Assembly: GCA_015056365.1 (NCBI GenBank)
Contig: SVGM01000012.1
Coordinates: forward strand, 39,924 to 103,923
Source: Clostridiales bacterium
Lineage (GTDB): Bacteria > Bacillota > Clostridia > Christensenellales > Aristaeellaceae
Direction of reading: 5' to 3'
Length of the DNA stretch: 64,000 nucleotides
Each line of letters opens with the position of its first letter. The first letter of the stretch is position 1. The notes under the pieces were generated by a model. That model searched no databases. It was not told the origin of the DNA and was given only the letters and a program-made list of their open reading frames with translations. Below, piece by piece: positions 47,219 to 59,609 of the stretch. A program made the position numbers and the translations under genes.

Positions 47219-48877
47219 ATGCCCAACGCCACCGCTTACCGCCGTTCCCCTTTGGTTGACCCTGCCTATGTCGTGCTGCCCGATAATGCCGTTCATGTGG
47301 ACGGCAAAGTGGGGGAGCGTTGCCAGCATGTTTTGGAAATGGTCGATCTTGGTCGTATGACCGCACTGGATGCCGTGACGGCCAGCAAGCTGGGCGGTTA
47401 TGCCCAGATGCCGCCTATGCCGCCGGTGGAGGAGGCTGCGGAGCATCTTATGGAGGACGTGGGCGCCTTTATCCGTACGCTGCAGGCCGGAATGATGATC
47501 GCTGCCGCTGCCCGGGATAAGGACGGTATGCTGCAGGTATTGGGCGGCATGCGTGTGTTTATGGACGCTTTGCCCCACATCAGTGAGGAGGAGCTGTATC
47601 TCACCGGCGCGGACGCCCTGCGCCTGACGGTGGAACTGTACCGCCGTACAGGGCAGCATTTTCTGCTCTCCCTGCTGGAGAACCTGCGCTCCCGCTTGCC
47701 CGATGTGTCCGGCCTGATGCATATGTTCCCCTTCCTGCGGGAGTATCGGCCGGAAACCAATATCAATACCGCGGATGAAAAGGCGTATCATGAGCGCATG
47801 GAACGCTTTGCCACTGGTAAGGGCGCTGCGGATGCCCTTGCCATGACGGCGTTGCTTGCCCAGTACAGCGGAAGCGGACGTGACGTGGCAGCGGCCAAGA
47901 TGGGCATGAATGCCCTCAGCCGCTATCATGGCATGCCTTGCGGAGCTTTTGCGGCCGATCCCTATCTGGCCGGTCGTGATCCTGCCCGTGCGGTGTCGCT
48001 GGATGCGCTGTGTGCCCAGATGGAGGCTTGCCTGGATATTCTGTGCGCCACTGGTGAGCTGGCGGTAGCCGAAAAGCTGGAGATGCTGTTTGTGAACGGC
48101 CTGTGCGACCTGATGAACCAGCGGGGCGTGGAGGAACTGGCTCCCACCAACCGCCTGGCGGAGGATGACAGCTGCCAGACGCACAAGCCGGAGACCAAAG
48201 AGGTTTCCGCACTGCTGCGCGCCCTGTATGCTGTACGTCGCTCGGTCTGGCTGGCGCGGGATGATGAGAGCGTCGCGTTGATGCTGCCTGTGAGCAGCGG
48301 CTGCGTGAGCCGCTTTGGCGGCGTGCCGGTTCGCCTGACGGCAGAGTGCACCGGCGTGTGGAAGCGTGAGATTCGTATTGCTGTGGAATGCAAGCAGCCG
48401 GTGCGATTCAATCTGCAGATCCGGGTACCTTCTTATGCAGAAGGCGCTGCGGTGACGGTCGGCGGAAGTACCCAGGAAGTCGTAGCCGGTGAATTGTGCA
48501 CCCTCAGCCGCACTTATAGCGACGGCGATGTGATCACCCTTGGCTACACCCTCAGCCCCCGCTTGGAGCGCGGCTACCGCAACAGCGTGTCCGTGTTCTG
48601 CGGCAGCACCCTGATGGCATTCCCCCTGCCCGGGGAGGACATCGAGTGGCGCTATGCGGTACTGGAGCAGGCCTGCATGACACCCGACGAGCAGGACGGC
48701 GAACCGTATGTGATGCTGACTGCTTGCGCTGCGCCTGCTTGGAAAGAAAAGGGCGGCTTTATTCTGCCCCCGCCTCAGAACATCCCCATGAGCGATGCCT
48801 ATGAGCTGACGCTGATCCCCTATGCGGGTCTTGGCGGAAGAATTGCAGCGTTCCCCAGCGTTGCCAATCGGGGTTGA
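47219..48877 (+). CDS. GH127-like (six-hairpin) protein, diverged
   Basis: Cytoplasmic protein of 552 residues. The helical first part is followed by a beta domain with LQIRVPSYAEGAAVTVGG, closely resembling the conserved IRIPSWA segment of family 127 beta-L-arabinofuranosidases. The characterised enzymes need a zinc site made of clustered cysteines and a nearby glutamate; the corresponding Cys-Cys segment is not visible here. The family assignment is therefore to the fold, and catalytic activity is doubtful. The gene ends just upstream of the dus gene and probably shares its transcript. Confidence 0.6.
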   Translation: MPNATAYRRSPLVDPAYVVLPDNAVHVDGKVGERCQHVLEMVDLGRMTALDAVTASKLGGYAQMPPMPPVEEAAEHLMEDVGAFIRTLQAGMMIAAAARDKDGMLQVLGGMRVFMDALPHISEEELYLTGADALRLTVELYRRTGQHFLLSLLENLRSRLPDVSGLMHMFPFLREYRPETNINTADEKAYHERMERFATGKGAADALAMTALLAQYSGSGRDVAAAKMGMNALSRYHGMPCGAFAADPYLAGRDPARAVSLDALCAQMEACLDILCATGELAVAEKLEMLFVNGLCDLMNQRGVEELAPTNRLAEDDSCQTHKPETKEVSALLRALYAVRRSVWLARDDESVALMLPVSSGCVSRFGGVPVRLTAECTGVWKREIRIAVECKQPVRFNLQIRVPSYAEGAAVTVGGSTQEVVAGELCTLSRTYSDGDVITLGYTLSPRLERGYRNSVSVFCGSTLMAFPLPGEDIEWRYAVLEQACMTPDEQDGEPYVMLTACAAPAWKEKGGFILPPPQNIPMSDAYELTLIPYAGLGGRIAAFPSVANRG

Positions 48878-48882
48878 GCAGG

Positions 48883-49839
48883 ATGAAAACAGCCTTGCCA
48901 AACGTTATTGGTTTAGCGCCCATGGCAGGACTTACCGACTGGCCTATGCGTGTTTTGTGCTATCGGATGGGCGCCAACTACGCCTGTTCGGAAATGGTCA
49001 GCGCCATGGGTCTGATGTGCGCAAAACCCGGCAATATGGTGTACCGTCAACTGCTGGAGGTGCACCCTGAAGAATCCAATACCGCCTGTCAGCTTTTTGG
49101 GCGTGACCCGGTGGTCATGGCGGAAGCGACCCGCCGTGTGACGGAGCTGAACCGGTTCCAGTCCATTGATATCAATATGGGCTGTCCTGCGCGCAAGGTG
49201 GTGCATTCCGGCGAGGGCAGCGCGCTGTTGCTCAAACCGGATCTGGCATACAAAATCATGGAAGCCGTCAGGAACAGCACCCATCTGCCGGTCACGGTCA
49301 AGACCCGCCTGGGGTTTGACGAGGATAGCATGAACGCTGTGGAGCTGGGCAAGGCTGCCCAGAGTCTGGGGCTCAGGTGGATCTGTCTGCACGGACGCAC
49401 CCGCCAGCAGCAGTACAGCGGCCAGGCGGACTACGCTGCCATCGCCCGGGTGCGGGAGCAGCTGGACATTCCGGTCATTGCCAACGGCGACGTGTTTGCC
49501 GGGACGGACGGTCTGCGCATTCTTCGGGAGACCGGCTGTGATGGTCTGATGATCGGACGCGGCTCTCTGGGTAATCCCTGGCTGTTCAGGGAAGTGTGCG
49601 GGGCAATCGATGGCACACAAGCGCCTGAGGTGGGTCTGCAGGAAAGAGTCGAAACGGCACTGATGCACGCGCAGTGGATGGTGGATTACAAGGGCGAGCG
49701 CCTGGGTGTGATGGAAATGCGCAAGCATATCGGTCACTATATCGGCGGCCTTCGCGGCGCAACGGCGCTGCGCCGCCAGCTGAATCTGGCCAAAACCCTG
49801 GAGGAGATTAACCAGTTGCTCTATTCACTGCTGGCCTGA
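48883..49839 (+). CDS. dusB: tRNA-dihydrouridine synthase, DusB type
   Basis: FMN enzyme of 318 residues that reduces uridine in tRNA. The flavin barrel starts GLAPMAGLTDWPMR. The catalytic Cys101 lies in INMGCPARKVV. KTRLGFD, HGRTRQQQYSG and IGRGSLGNPWLF are family signatures. The ATG at 48883 is preceded by GAGCAGG; a TTG at 48874 is an alternative. It starts 5 bases after the GH127-like stop codon. Confidence 0.93.
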   Translation: MKTALPNVIGLAPMAGLTDWPMRVLCYRMGANYACSEMVSAMGLMCAKPGNMVYRQLLEVHPEESNTACQLFGRDPVVMAEATRRVTELNRFQSIDINMGCPARKVVHSGEGSALLLKPDLAYKIMEAVRNSTHLPVTVKTRLGFDEDSMNAVELGKAAQSLGLRWICLHGRTRQQQYSGQADYAAIARVREQLDIPVIANGDVFAGTDGLRILRETGCDGLMIGRGSLGNPWLFREVCGAIDGTQAPEVGLQERVETALMHAQWMVDYKGERLGVMEMRKHIGHYIGGLRGATALRRQLNLAKTLEEINQLLYSLLA

Positions 49840-49869
49840 GTTTTTTGAGGTACAGAAGGAGGAATCGCG

Positions 49870-51459
49870 ATGAAACAAATGATCAAAACAGCCTGCGCAC
49901 TTTGTCTGGCGCTGTGTATGCTGACCACAGGCGCTTTGGCGGAGCTGAGCTGGCTGGATGACGCACTGTCCTCCTATCTGGATATCAACGACGATACGAC
50001 CTTTTCGCTGGGCTTTCAGATCAATGAACTGTTGCCTTTCAGCGAGGAAACGGTAGGGATGATCAACGGCGTGCTGGGCCATTTGCGGATGAACAGCCGC
50101 GTCCAGGATACCAGTTCGCTGATGGCGCTGCTGGTGGACGGCGAGAATATGCTGAGTTTCTCCGAGAACGAAGCTGACGGCCGTATGGCATTCACCACCA
50201 GCCTGCTGCCCAATCGTACGCTGGTTGCCGATGGATCGCCCATGGATGTGCTCAGCGGCAATGAAACGTTGCGCGAGGAGCCCTTCGATCTGTTCCGTGC
50301 CATTGAGGGAGCCGAAGAATGCTATATGGATCTGGCGGATGCTATCGTGCCCTTTGCCACGGAAAAGAGCGCCAATTACAAGATCAGCGGCATCGGTTAT
50401 GCCCGCTGGGTACGTCTTGCCAAGCTGACCGCAGAGGACAGTCAGGCCTTGATGCCCCAGATCATCGCTCTTTTGAGCTGCGGCATGGATCAGGCGTTCC
50501 GGGAGCAGCTGCAGGGCATGACCTGCGGCGATAATTTCACCATCGCCCTGTATTCTACCGCTGAGAACGGGGAGCCGCTGGCGATGTACATGAAGGGCAG
50601 CGTCACCATGGCGGACGGGGAGAAATGGCAGCTGGCGTATCAGTGGGCCTTCCTCCGGGACGAAGAAGGCCAGGAGGATACCTACCGCTACGAGTTGACC
50701 CAGAACAAGTCTCCGCGGCACAAGCGGATCATTGAGGCCTCCCGCGAACTCGGTGGGCAGACTGGTACGCTGGAGATCATCCGCAAGGCTGACATCCAGC
50801 TCAAAGACGCCGACCGTAATGAGACCATCGTGATCAAAGACAGCATCGAGGCTGTGGAGAAGGGTAACAAAACCACGCTCACGGGCAGTCTGGTGACCAC
50901 GGTGAAGGATCAAAGCAGCGAGAACGTGGTGAGCCATGTTACCACCTTTACTCCCGATCTGCTCCTGACGTCCGCCGAAGGTACCGGCGTGCTCAGCGGC
51001 TCGGTATCCCTGAAGGAAACCCAGGGGAAGACCGTTCTGCGCGATTTGGTATTCATCTTTGACGAGGAGCCCGCGCAGCTTCTGGATGTGGCTGCGGAGG
51101 ATGGCAGCCTGTATGCCGTGGCGGAGGAGGATCCGCTGGATCCCGCCATCGCAGGCAGCAGCCTTGCCCAGAATATTGACGTGGACTGGGGCGGGGACAC
51201 CTCCCTGCAGGATTATCTGGTGGGTAATCCGCCCATTGGCCTGACTGCACATCCCACCACGAAAAAGCCCGTGACGGTGGATCTGGATCAGGCGGATGAA
51301 AGCGTTGTCGCCGCCCTCAGGGATGAAATGGCGCAGAATATGGCGGGCGTACTGCTTATCGCCCTGGGACGGCTGCCCCAGGAGGAACTGAGCCTGCTCA
51401 GCGATAACATGACCGAGACGGACTATGCCATCTTTATGCAGCTGCTTGGTGATCTGTAG
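49870..51459 (+). CDS. Secreted protein of unknown function A
   Basis: Protein of 529 residues with a clear signal peptide (TACALCLALCMLTTGALA). The mature part is acidic and beta-rich-looking, with many Thr/Ser/Asp residues, and has no transmembrane tail or sorting motif. I see no enzyme motif. It shares length, export signal and general composition with the next protein, 30 bases downstream. AAGGAGGA precedes the ATG. Both may be lipoprotein-like or surface factors. The function is unknown. Confidence 0.75.
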   Translation: MKQMIKTACALCLALCMLTTGALAELSWLDDALSSYLDINDDTTFSLGFQINELLPFSEETVGMINGVLGHLRMNSRVQDTSSLMALLVDGENMLSFSENEADGRMAFTTSLLPNRTLVADGSPMDVLSGNETLREEPFDLFRAIEGAEECYMDLADAIVPFATEKSANYKISGIGYARWVRLAKLTAEDSQALMPQIIALLSCGMDQAFREQLQGMTCGDNFTIALYSTAENGEPLAMYMKGSVTMADGEKWQLAYQWAFLRDEEGQEDTYRYELTQNKSPRHKRIIEASRELGGQTGTLEIIRKADIQLKDADRNETIVIKDSIEAVEKGNKTTLTGSLVTTVKDQSSENVVSHVTTFTPDLLLTSAEGTGVLSGSVSLKETQGKTVLRDLVFIFDEEPAQLLDVAAEDGSLYAVAEEDPLDPAIAGSSLAQNIDVDWGGDTSLQDYLVGNPPIGLTAHPTTKKPVTVDLDQADESVVAALRDEMAQNMAGVLLIALGRLPQEELSLLSDNMTETDYAIFMQLLGDL

Positions 51460-51489
51460 GCTGCTTTTGTTTGAAGAGAGGGAAAACGC

Positions 51490-53085
51490 ATGAAAAAACA
51501 GTGGTTCGCTCTAGTGGCTCTGCTTCTTTGCCTGACGCTGGTCTTCCCGGCACTGGCGGCAGAGGGTGAGGATTATACCATGGCCGGCAAGCTGCTCAAG
51601 CAGCTGTGGGCGGGCAGCGGGTTTAGCGGCACGCTGGAGTTGGCGGTCTCTGCGGCCGACGGCGCACAGGACGTCTGGGTGACCAAACAGCCTGTTTTGA
51701 TCGATTGGGACTACATTTACGTGCGCCCTGCTGAAAACAGACTGGCCGAACATCGGGCTGATCTGAACCTGATGGACGGCGAAAACGCGGTTGCAGAGGC
51801 TCACTTCCAGTTCCGGGACGGCGCTTTGGCTGCACAGTCGCCTCTGCTGGGGGATGACTGGTTCCGGGTAACGGTGGATCATCTGTTTGCAGCCGATCAG
51901 AACACCGTGGAGGGAAATCTGGCGGCGCAGGTGGCGCCGGCTGTTGCCGATCTGCTGGAGAGAAGTGGGATGCCGGCACTGATCGAATTGATTCTGCCGC
52001 AGCTGCTCTCCCGACAGGAACAGAGTACGGACGTAGACAAGGTGATGGACGCGATGTCCCTGCGGATGGACCTCTGGTTTGAAGGTCACCGGCAGAACGC
52101 CGTGCTGGGCAAGCTGGATGACGACACCACCACCGTGGAAATGAACTATCGGGTCACCCCTGCCAATATCAAAGCCCAGCTGAAGCAGATGGTGCTGGAC
52201 GTGCTCAGCGACAACGCCATGTTGGAGAGCCTTTCTGCCCTGATGGATCCGGAAATGGCGGCGCTGTTTTTGAATCCTGAGCTGCAGCCCTATTATTTCG
52301 AGGCCATCGACGCCCTGCCCCTCAGCGGCGATTTGACCCTGTGCCGCAAGGTGGATATGCAGGGCAATACGGTATTGCTGGAATTGTCCCTGCCTTTTTA
52401 CGATGCCAAGGGCGGCAGCATGACGCTGAATTACAGCCGGGAAAGCGGCCGGGGCGATTTGCCCGCCACCAATACCATCACCCTGGATGGCGGCGAGCAG
52501 AGCATGACGCTGACGTATCTGGAATATAGCAGCATGACAGACGTAACGGTGTATCAGGGTACGTTTGCCGTGGAGGATCGCAGCGTGGAAGGCTTCGCGG
52601 TCCAGCCTGACGGTGCAGTCACAGAGCTGCCTTCTGTTGCATTTACCCTGCGCAGGCAGGAAGAGGAGCGCGTGGAGGACAACGATCAGAACGTCTATCA
52701 GATCAGCCTGCAGCTTTCTCTGGAGCCCGACCCCCAGGCCAAATCCGCCGCTTCCTTTGAGCCACTGGACATCTCCCTGGAAGGAACCTTCACCAGCCGT
52801 ACGCTGAAGACTGCTGCTACCGAGGCAGATCTGCAACTGACGATCTCCGGCGAGAGCCGCCCACAGGTGATCGAGCTTCGGTTCCAGGGCGAGACCCGCC
52901 GCCAGTGGGAAGTGGAAGCCCTTCCCGATGAGATGGTGGATCTGCTTTCTCTTGACGGAACTGGGCTGGAGGATCTGCTGGCCAAACTGCTGGTCAACGG
53001 CGGTGAGGTGCTGGGCTACTTTGTCCAGAACACCCAGCCTGCGGTGGATCAGACCGCCGTCGAAGCTGAAACAGCCGTGGAATAA
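51490..53085 (+). CDS. Secreted protein of unknown function B
   Basis: Protein of 531 residues with signal peptide WFALVALLLCLTLVFPALAA. The mature chain contains alternating beta-type stretches such as GNTVLLELSLPFYDAKGGSM and EQSMTLTYLEYSS, and ends in an acidic Ala/Val/Glu tail. No characterised domain is recognised. Its placement directly after protein A and equal size suggest a pair acting together. GAGAGGG precedes the ATG. Confidence 0.75.
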   Translation: MKKQWFALVALLLCLTLVFPALAAEGEDYTMAGKLLKQLWAGSGFSGTLELAVSAADGAQDVWVTKQPVLIDWDYIYVRPAENRLAEHRADLNLMDGENAVAEAHFQFRDGALAAQSPLLGDDWFRVTVDHLFAADQNTVEGNLAAQVAPAVADLLERSGMPALIELILPQLLSRQEQSTDVDKVMDAMSLRMDLWFEGHRQNAVLGKLDDDTTTVEMNYRVTPANIKAQLKQMVLDVLSDNAMLESLSALMDPEMAALFLNPELQPYYFEAIDALPLSGDLTLCRKVDMQGNTVLLELSLPFYDAKGGSMTLNYSRESGRGDLPATNTITLDGGEQSMTLTYLEYSSMTDVTVYQGTFAVEDRSVEGFAVQPDGAVTELPSVAFTLRRQEEERVEDNDQNVYQISLQLSLEPDPQAKSAASFEPLDISLEGTFTSRTLKTAATEADLQLTISGESRPQVIELRFQGETRRQWEVEALPDEMVDLLSLDGTGLEDLLAKLLVNGGEVLGYFVQNTQPAVDQTAVEAETAVE

Positions 53086-53102
53086 GGCAAGAACAACACG
53101 CG

Positions 53103-53134
53103 AAATTTGTCATAATACATTCTATGACAAATTT
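53103..53134. promoter_or_regulatory. Perfect palindrome upstream of glnN
   Basis: AAATTTGTCATA (53103-53114) and TATGACAAATTT (53123-53134) form a perfect 12-bp inverted repeat with an 8-nt centre, 12 bases upstream of the glnN -35. It is AT-rich with no T-run, so an operator is more likely than a terminator. It contains TGTCA/TGACA half-sites like GlnR boxes, but their spacing is 12 rather than 7. Confidence 0.6.
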
Positions 53135-53146
53135 ACTCCAAAACTA

Positions 53147-53175
53147 TTGACAGCCCATCATCCGTGGATTATAAT
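53147..53175 (+). promoter_or_regulatory. Consensus promoter of glnN
   Basis: TTGACA (53147-53152), 17-bp spacer, TATAAT (53170-53175): perfect consensus. Confidence 0.9.
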
Positions 53176-53180
53176 GCAAA

Positions 53181-53222
53181 AACAGCGCGGCGTATGGATA
53201 GCCCATACGCCGCGTAGCTGTT
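53181..53222 (+). promoter_or_regulatory. 5'-end hairpin of the glnN mRNA
   Basis: CGCGGCGTATGG (53186-53197) pairs perfectly with CCATACGCCGCG (53203-53214) over a 5-nt loop. AACAG/CTGTT extends the stem past a 3-nt bulge. It would begin at or within one base of the transcription start and has no following T-run. This suggests mRNA stabilisation or protein binding rather than termination. Confidence 0.65.
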
Positions 53223-53251
53223 CATCTGGATTGTAGGAAAGGGCTGAGAAG

Positions 53252-55342
53252 ATGAGTAATCCATTTGATCTGTTTGGCGAGAACGTTTTTGATGATAATG
53301 TGATGCAAAAGCGGCTGCCGAAAGAAACCTATATGGCGCTCAAACGTACCACGGAGGAAGGACGCTCGCTGAACCCGGCCATTGCCAGCATCGTGGCCAA
53401 CGCCATGAAGGACTGGGCGCTGGAAAAGGGCGCGACGCACTTTACCCACTGGTTCCAGCCCATGACCGGTGTGACTGCCGGCAAGCACGACGCTTTTATT
53501 TCTCCCAAAAAGGACGGCACGGTGCTGCTGGAGTTCAGCGGCAAAGAACTGGTACAGGGCGAATCCGACGCAAGTTCCTTCCCCTCCGGTGGTCTGCGCG
53601 CTACCTTCGAGGCCCGCGGCTATACCGCATGGGATCCTACCAGCTACGCCTTCATCAAGGACGGCACCCTGTGCATCCCTACGGCGTTCTGCTCCTTTGG
53701 CGGCCAGGCGCTGGACCAGAAGACACCGCTGCTACGCTCCATGGAGTGCCTGAACAAGCAGGCGCTGCGTATTCTGAAGTTGTTTGGAAATACCGGCGTA
53801 GTGCGCGTGTATCCTACGGTGGGTGCTGAGCAGGAATACTTCCTTGTGGATAAGGATCAGTGGCGGCAGCGTCCTGATCTTGTCACCACCGGCCGCACCT
53901 TGTTTGGTGCCCGTCCTCCCAAGGGGCAGGAACTGGACGATCATTATTTCGGCGTCATCAAGCCCCGGGTGCAGGCCTTTATGCAGGATCTGGACAACGA
54001 GCTGTGGAAACTGGGCGTTCTGTCCAAGACCAAGCACAATGAAGCCGCTCCTGCCCAGCATGAGATGGCGCCTGTGTTTTCCATCGTCAATATCGCCGCC
54101 GACCACAACCAGCTGACCATGGAGATCATGAAGAAAGTTGCTGATCGGCACAATCTGGTGTGCCTGCTGCATGAGAAGCCTTTCGGCGGCATCAACGGCA
54201 GCGGCAAGCACAACAACTACGCCCTTAGCACCAATACCGGCCTGAACCTGCTGGATCCCGGCGATACCCCCAGCGAGAACGCCCAGTTCCTTTTGTTCCT
54301 CTCAGCGGTTATCGCTGCTGTGGACGATTATCAGGATATGCTGCGCATTACCGTTGCCAGCGCTGGCAACGATCACCGTCTGGGTGCCAACGAAGCACCG
54401 CCGGCCATCGTGTCCATCTTCCTTGGCGACGAGCTGACCGCCATTATCGAAAGCATCGTCAGCGCCAGCCGCTACGAAAGCCACGAGCGTGAAGCCATGC
54501 GTCTGGGCGTACACATCCTGCCCAAGTTCCCCAAGGACACCACCGACCGCAACCGCACCTCGCCCTTCGCCTTCACCGGCAACAAGTTTGAGTTTCGCAG
54601 CCTGGGCAGCGCCCAGAGCATCAGCGCACCCAATGTGGTGCTGAACGCCGCAATCGCCGATACCCTGCAAAAAATGGCCGATGAACTGGAAGCGGCCGAG
54701 GACTTCACCGCAGCCGTAGACGCCCTCATCCGCCGTACTCTGAGCCAGCATATGCGCATCATCTTCAACGGCAACGGCTACGATGACGCATGGAAGCAGG
54801 AGGCTGCACGCCGGGGCCTTAGTAACCTGCCCACTACCGTGGATGCCCTGCCCCATTATCTGGATGAGCACAACATCGCCCTCTTTGAGCGCCAGAAGGT
54901 TTACACCCGGGAGGAAATGCACAGCCGCTATGATATCCACATGGAGAACTACGTGAAAGTGGTGGATATTGAGGCCCTGAGCATGCTGGACATGGCGCGC
55001 CATCTGATCATTCCTGCTGCCATCTCCTTCTCCGGCAAGGTTGCCCAAGCAGCCCAGCGCAAGTGCGCGGTCTGCCCCGGCCTTGAGCCCAAGGTGGAGC
55101 GTCGTCTGCTTCTTAGCCTCAATGAGGAACTGGAAGCTCTGCAGGCGGGCGTCGACGAACTGGAAGCCGCTCTGGATGAAGCCAATAACTGTTCCGATCT
55201 CCTCACTCGTGCCCAGCACACACGTGACCATGTGATCTCTGCCATGAGCCGCATCCGCTGCGCCGGTGATGCGCTGGAAGTGATGGTGGGCAAGGAAGAC
55301 TGGCCGATGCCCACCTATCAGGATCTGCTGAATGGGGTGTGA
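53252..55342 (+). CDS. glnN: Glutamine synthetase type III
   Basis: ATP-dependent ammonia assimilation into glutamine. At 696 residues it is of the large GSIII class (Bacteroides, anaerobic Clostridia), not GSI. Signatures are the N-terminal [39 protein letters not shown], the nucleotide/metal loop [17 protein letters not shown], and [14 protein letters not shown]. The C-terminal helical extension ([11 protein letters not shown] onwards) is specific to the class. A palindrome and a 5' hairpin precede it; regulation by nitrogen status is likely but the regulator is unknown. Confidence 0.96.
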   Translation: MSNPFDLFGENVFDDNVMQKRLPKETYMALKRTTEEGRSLNPAIASIVANAMKDWALEKGATHFTHWFQPMTGVTAGKHDAFISPKKDGTVLLEFSGKELVQGESDASSFPSGGLRATFEARGYTAWDPTSYAFIKDGTLCIPTAFCSFGGQALDQKTPLLRSMECLNKQALRILKLFGNTGVVRVYPTVGAEQEYFLVDKDQWRQRPDLVTTGRTLFGARPPKGQELDDHYFGVIKPRVQAFMQDLDNELWKLGVLSKTKHNEAAPAQHEMAPVFSIVNIAADHNQLTMEIMKKVADRHNLVCLLHEKPFGGINGSGKHNNYALSTNTGLNLLDPGDTPSENAQFLLFLSAVIAAVDDYQDMLRITVASAGNDHRLGANEAPPAIVSIFLGDELTAIIESIVSASRYESHEREAMRLGVHILPKFPKDTTDRNRTSPFAFTGNKFEFRSLGSAQSISAPNVVLNAAIADTLQKMADELEAAEDFTAAVDALIRRTLSQHMRIIFNGNGYDDAWKQEAARRGLSNLPTTVDALPHYLDEHNIALFERQKVYTREEMHSRYDIHMENYVKVVDIEALSMLDMARHLIIPAAISFSGKVAQAAQRKCAVCPGLEPKVERRLLLSLNEELEALQAGVDELEAALDEANNCSDLLTRAQHTRDHVISAMSRIRCAGDALEVMVGKEDWPMPTYQDLLNGV

Positions 55343-55390
55343 GAACGGTATTACCATCACAAGCAAACCCGTGAGTACCATCAATAACAA

Positions 55391-55416
55391 AAAGCGGCTG
55401 ATACAGCCGCTTTTTT
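55391..55416 (+). terminator. Terminator after glnN
   Basis: AAAGCGGCTG pairs with CAGCCGCTTT (3-nt loop) and runs into TTTTTT. Confidence 0.9.
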
Positions 55417-55453
55417 GATGCCTGCCGGTGACAGCTTGGACACGGCTGCCGAC

Positions 55454-55498
55454 AAATGGAATGCAAACCCTTCCATTTCGGGCGGTGTTTGCTATAAT
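55454..55498 (+). promoter_or_regulatory. Promoter and overlapping palindrome of the DUF4003 gene
   Basis: TTCCAT (55471-55476), 16-bp spacer, TATAAT (55493-55498). AAATGGAA (55454-55461) and TTCCATTT (55471-55478) form a perfect inverted repeat whose right half covers the -35, a position expected for a repressor site. Confidence 0.55.
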
Positions 55499-55540
55499 AG
55501 AAGCCGTAACAGGTACAAACCAAAGAAAGAGGGAACATTT

Positions 55541-56512
55541 ATGGAACCGAAACTGCAGGCTTTGTGCGAACAGTTTATCCTGAACCGGGATCGGGTGAAG
55601 CAAACCCAAAAACTGAGCAGCAGTTATCTGCCCCCTGTCTGTGCACATTTGTACTGCACTCAGGGGAAAACCGTGGATGAGGAACGGCTGAAAGTCTGCC
55701 AGAAGCTGATCAAAGAAAAAACAGGTGTTTTTTCCAACTTCCGCGGCATCATGGAGATGGCTTTTGCCTGCATGCTGGCTCTGGAGGAGGAACCGGAAAC
55801 GGCCCTGAAAAACGCTCTTTCCGCCTACAATCTTTTGAAAAAGGAGTTTACCGCCTCCCAGTATCTGCCTCTGGCCGCATTCCTGCTGAAGGATGAAGCG
55901 GATGTGAACGGGATCATTGCCCGGGGTCGAGAGATTTATCAGACCATGCGCAAGGAGCATCCCTTCCTTACCTCTACGGAAGACAGCGTGTTCGCTGTGT
56001 TGATGGCCTTCTCCGACAAAGATAACGATGCTCTCATTGAAGATATGGAAGCCTGCTATACCCTTCTGAAGGAACGTTTCAACAACGGCAACAGCGTGCA
56101 GGCCGTCTCCCACGTACTGGCCATGGCTGAGGGTACCCCGGAGGAGAAGACCGGCAAGCTCTTTGACCTCTTCGATGCCCTCCGGCGATCCGGTCTCAAG
56201 TACAGCAAGTATTATGAGCTGGCCACGCTTGCCGCCCTTTCCACTCTGCCTGTGGATGTGGGGCAGATGGCCATGGATATGCTGGATGTGGATGCATGGC
56301 TTTCTGGGCAGAAGGGCTACGGCTTCTGGGGGACGCCCAAAGCCACCCGGCTGATGCACGCCACCATGATCGTGTCCAATGCCTATACCAGCAATCTCAC
56401 CCTGAGCACAGCTGCTTTCGCCGGCACCCTCACCATGGTGATCAGCCAGCAGATTGCCACCATGGCCGCTATCGCCGGTGCCAATGCTGCCATTACTGCG
56501 GCCAATAGCTGA
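55541..56512 (+). CDS. DUF4003 family protein
   Basis: Mostly helical protein of 323 residues resembling the DUF4003 family of Bacillota. Recognisable stretches are FRGIMEMAFACMLALEEEPE, LPLAAFLLKDEADV and AQIATMAAIAGA-like hydrophobic residues at the C-terminus (about 290-320). The C-terminal stretch is hydrophobic and Ala/Thr/Ile-rich, perhaps a membrane-associating end. The function of the family is unknown. GAGGG precedes the ATG at 55541; the frame is open to 55415, but that covers the promoter. Confidence 0.7.
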   Translation: MEPKLQALCEQFILNRDRVKQTQKLSSSYLPPVCAHLYCTQGKTVDEERLKVCQKLIKEKTGVFSNFRGIMEMAFACMLALEEEPETALKNALSAYNLLKKEFTASQYLPLAAFLLKDEADVNGIIARGREIYQTMRKEHPFLTSTEDSVFAVLMAFSDKDNDALIEDMEACYTLLKERFNNGNSVQAVSHVLAMAEGTPEEKTGKLFDLFDALRRSGLKYSKYYELATLAALSTLPVDVGQMAMDMLDVDAWLSGQKGYGFWGTPKATRLMHATMIVSNAYTSNLTLSTAAFAGTLTMVISQQIATMAAIAGANAAITAANS

Positions 56513-56563
56513 CCCAAAGGAAGCAGGGCACAGGGGATGCTGCGGAACGATTTTTTCTGAACA

Positions 56564-56612
56564 GAACGCCCCGGTAACGGATGTCCATTCATCCGTTGCC
56601 GGGGCGTTTGTT
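56564..56612. terminator. Terminator between DUF4003 and uvrA
   Basis: AACGCCCCGGTAACGGAT pairs with ATCCGTTGCCGGGGCGTT (one G-U, loop of about 7 nt) and is followed by TGTTG. The T-run is weak in both directions, but the stem is very stable. Confidence 0.7.
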
Positions 56613-56635
56613 GTAGGCATAGCTCCGTTCGTATA

Positions 56636-59605
<2,970 letters not shown>

Positions 59606-59609
59606 AGGA

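Noticed and set aside
53103..53134. GlnR box or Rho-independent terminator at the palindrome before glnN
   Set aside because: The TGTNA half-sites are 12 rather than 7 bases apart, and the stem is AT-rich without a following T-run, so neither label fits well.
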